From: Candidatus Zixiibacteriota bacterium | GTDB taxonomy: Bacteria; Zixibacteria; MSB-5A5; GN15; PGXB01 | Assembly (NCBI GenBank): GCA_024230695.1 | Contig: JAAERC010000821.1 | Span: 1-6,063 of the forward strand | Direction: 5' to 3' | Length of the DNA: 6,063 nt | Shown here: one piece after another, positions 5,131 through 6,063 of the stretch | Numbering within the stretch: the first letter of the stretch is position 1 | Layout: the number at the start of each line of letters is the position of its first letter | Notes under the pieces: model-generated | What the model saw: only the letters and a program-made list of their open reading frames with translations | Databases searched by the model: none | Told to the model about the DNA's origin: nothing | Position numbers and translations under genes: made by a program

Positions 5131-5153
5131 ACCCACCGCAAGCGGTGGGCTAC
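5131..5153 (-). repeat. REP-like palindrome, minus orientation, 8-bp perfect stem
   Basis: On the minus strand GTAG (5153-5150) precedes CCCACCGC-TT-GCGGTGGG (5149-5132), the most perfect stem in the window. With the plus-oriented copy at 5028-5056 it makes a head-to-head inverted pair, like a BIME. Confidence 0.75.
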
Positions 5154-5195
5154 TCCGATTTTTGTGGCAATAATTGTATTATTTCCCTGTGGTTT

Positions 5196-5254
5196 AGTAA
5201 GAGTAGGGCGGAAGTCGAAGACTCCCGCCATTTAAAATTGATTAATAAAAAATC
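5196..5254 (+). repeat. 59-bp perfect direct repeat with GTAG-type hairpin (copy B of pair)
   Basis: Identical to 1297-1355. GTAG at 5203-5206, hairpin 5207-5229. Its A+T-rich tail ends one base before the stop codon of the minus-strand acetyltransferase gene (5256-5258). Confidence 0.9.
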
Positions 5255-5255
5255 C

Positions 5256-5690
5256 TCACTCCAACTCAACGCCCGTCATTTTTACAAAGCAGTTGAGGTT
5301 CATTTTTTTAAATTCTTTCGTATTTTTATAACCAAGCGATTCGTAAAATAACCGCTGACGTTTTTCATCATCGGTCAGAATAACATGCGACCGAACATGT
5401 TTGAACCGTTCAAGACAATTCTCAAGTAATTTCCGACCAATTCCTTTTTTCTGATAATCAGGATCGACCAGAATATCCTGCAAGTAGTTTATTGATATAT
5501 CATCAGACATACACCGCGCCAACCCGATGATATCATCTTTCTCTTGAATAGTTACAACATATGTTGAATTTAGAATTGCTTTAAATAAATCATCAGGATT
5601 TTCGGTATATTTTATCCACCCGACTTTTTTGTATAATTCTAATACTGATTCTTTTGTCAAACTATCAACACCAACAATAATATCAAACAA
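5256..5690 (-). CDS. GNAT-family N-acetyltransferase
   Basis: A 144-residue single-domain GNAT protein that would transfer an acetyl group from acetyl-CoA to an unknown amine. Visible landmarks: helix 1 with LTKESVLELYKKVGW (11-25); strand VVTIQEKDDIIGLARCM (45-61); the core motif YLQDILVDPDYQKKGIGRKL (69-88), whose QKKGIG (80-85) is the pyrophosphate-binding Q/RxxGxG; VILTDDEKRQRLFYESLGY (103-121) at the position of motif B; and a C-terminal FVKMTGVELE. Length is normal. The start is TTG at 5690, 3 bases after the stop of the upstream pldA gene, with only a weak GGCGG-like site; no better in-frame start exists, so translation is probably coupled to pldA. Two truncated relatives of its 3' end occur at 767-814 and 2201-2281, all on the minus strand. 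Substrate cannot be told from sequence. Confidence 0.9.
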   Translation of the reverse strand: MFDIIVGVDSLTKESVLELYKKVGWIKYTENPDDLFKAILNSTYVVTIQEKDDIIGLARCMSDDISINYLQDILVDPDYQKKGIGRKLLENCLERFKHVRSHVILTDDEKRQRLFYESLGYKNTKEFKKMNLNCFVKMTGVELE

Positions 5691-5693
5691 ATC

Positions 5694-6063
5694 TTACCGC
5701 CTAAACGAAATCCCGATACCGATGCGGGTTAATTTTTTCTTGTAATCGACCAGGCTTTCACCATATCCATGAGAAAACCGGATGGTGAAAAAACTGTTGT
5801 TACTTTTGGGAACGGGGAAATTATACATCAGATAAAAACCGCCATGGCCCGTCTTAAAACTCCCAAAAGCTTTTAAATGTATTGTATGATTATGCGGGAG
5901 ATTATAATAAACCTGAAGTTCAGCATGTCCAAGATAATCGGTGATATCGGGGTTATCATCGCCGACCGGTGCATCGGGCGCTTCTTTATCATCTTCCGGA
6001 AGCCGATACCTGAATTTTAGATGTAACAAAAGATTGGAACTGTAATAATAAGGGCAAACATAT
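5694..6063 (-). CDS. pldA: Outer-membrane phospholipase A1 (OmpLA), C-terminal part
   Basis: The frame stays open to the right edge of the window (YVCPYYYSSN precedes the TTG at 6029), so this is the 3' end of a longer gene. About 123 residues are present. It matches the last beta-strands of enterobacterial PldA: DNPDITDYLGHAELQV against DNPDITKYMGYYQLKI, FKTGHGGFYL against WNTGYGGAEL, and HGYGESLVDYKKKLTRIGIG against SGYGESLIDYNFNQTRVGVG. The enzyme is an outer-membrane barrel that hydrolyses sn-1 (and sn-2) acyl chains of misplaced phospholipids. Its catalytic His-Ser and Asn lie upstream of this segment and cannot be checked. The chain ends SFRR, so the usual terminal aromatic residue of the barrel is followed by two Arg. 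It is followed after 3 bases by the GNAT gene, suggesting one operon. Confidence 0.88.
   Translation of the reverse strand, partial: YVCPYYYSSNLLLHLKFRYRLPEDDKEAPDAPVGDDNPDITDYLGHAELQVYYNLPHNHTIHLKAFGSFKTGHGGFYLMYNFPVPKSNNSFFTIRFSHGYGESLVDYKKKLTRIGIGISFRR

Noticed and set aside
767..5258. Integron cassettes (GNAT gene with attC-like palindrome)
   Set aside because: No GTTRRRY/RYYYAAC core pairs, no integrase and no cassette-length spacing; GTAG-led REPs explain the palindromes better.
5103..5351. Open frame of 82 codons on the plus strand
   Set aside because: It covers two palindromes and the antisense 3' end of the GNAT gene; it is a shadow.

Overview
The window looks like chromosome from an A+T-rich, Gram-negative member of the FCB/Zixibacteria-like assemblage. 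Three things suggest this. One secreted protein ends in the 'YPNPFNP' type of C-terminal sorting/FlgD-like tail that is common there. There is an outer-membrane phospholipase, and there are probable lipoproteins. The exact phylum is inference; there is no rRNA or marker gene.

Layout from left to right. (1) Positions 77-694 (+) encode a cytosolic-looking protein with a Cys-rich N-terminal knuckle and four copies of a 37-residue repeat; I do not recognise the family. (2) Positions 695-921 hold a cluster of short GC-rich palindromes and a decayed acetyltransferase 3' end. (3) Positions 1099-1290 (+) encode a 63-residue membrane peptide. It converges on a lipoprotein at 1516-2010 (-), which resembles a free-standing subtilase propeptide, and a second palindrome cluster lies between the two. 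(4) Positions 2201-2281 (-) are a second decayed acetyltransferase 3' end fused to another palindrome. (5) Positions 2351-3697 (-) encode an erythromycin-esterase-family protein with a signal sequence. (6) Positions 3698-4160 are a non-coding divergent promoter region. (7) Positions 4161-5030 (+) encode a secreted protein with a sorting tail. It converges on an intact GNAT acetyltransferase at 5256-5690 (-), with a third palindrome cluster between them. (8) The 3' part of pldA, 5694-6063 (-), ends 3 bases before the acetyltransferase start, so the two probably share one transcript.

The genes do not form an obvious pathway. Most are cell-envelope or exported functions: lipoprotein, secreted esterase-like protein, sorting-tail protein, outer-membrane phospholipase. 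The unifying feature is a set of about a dozen short palindromes, most starting with GTAG or GTGG, which matches REP elements mobilised by RAYT (Y1-type) transposases. They cluster at gene 3' ends and twice lie beside remnants of the same GNAT gene family. No transposase, CRISPR array, tRNA or rRNA is visible.
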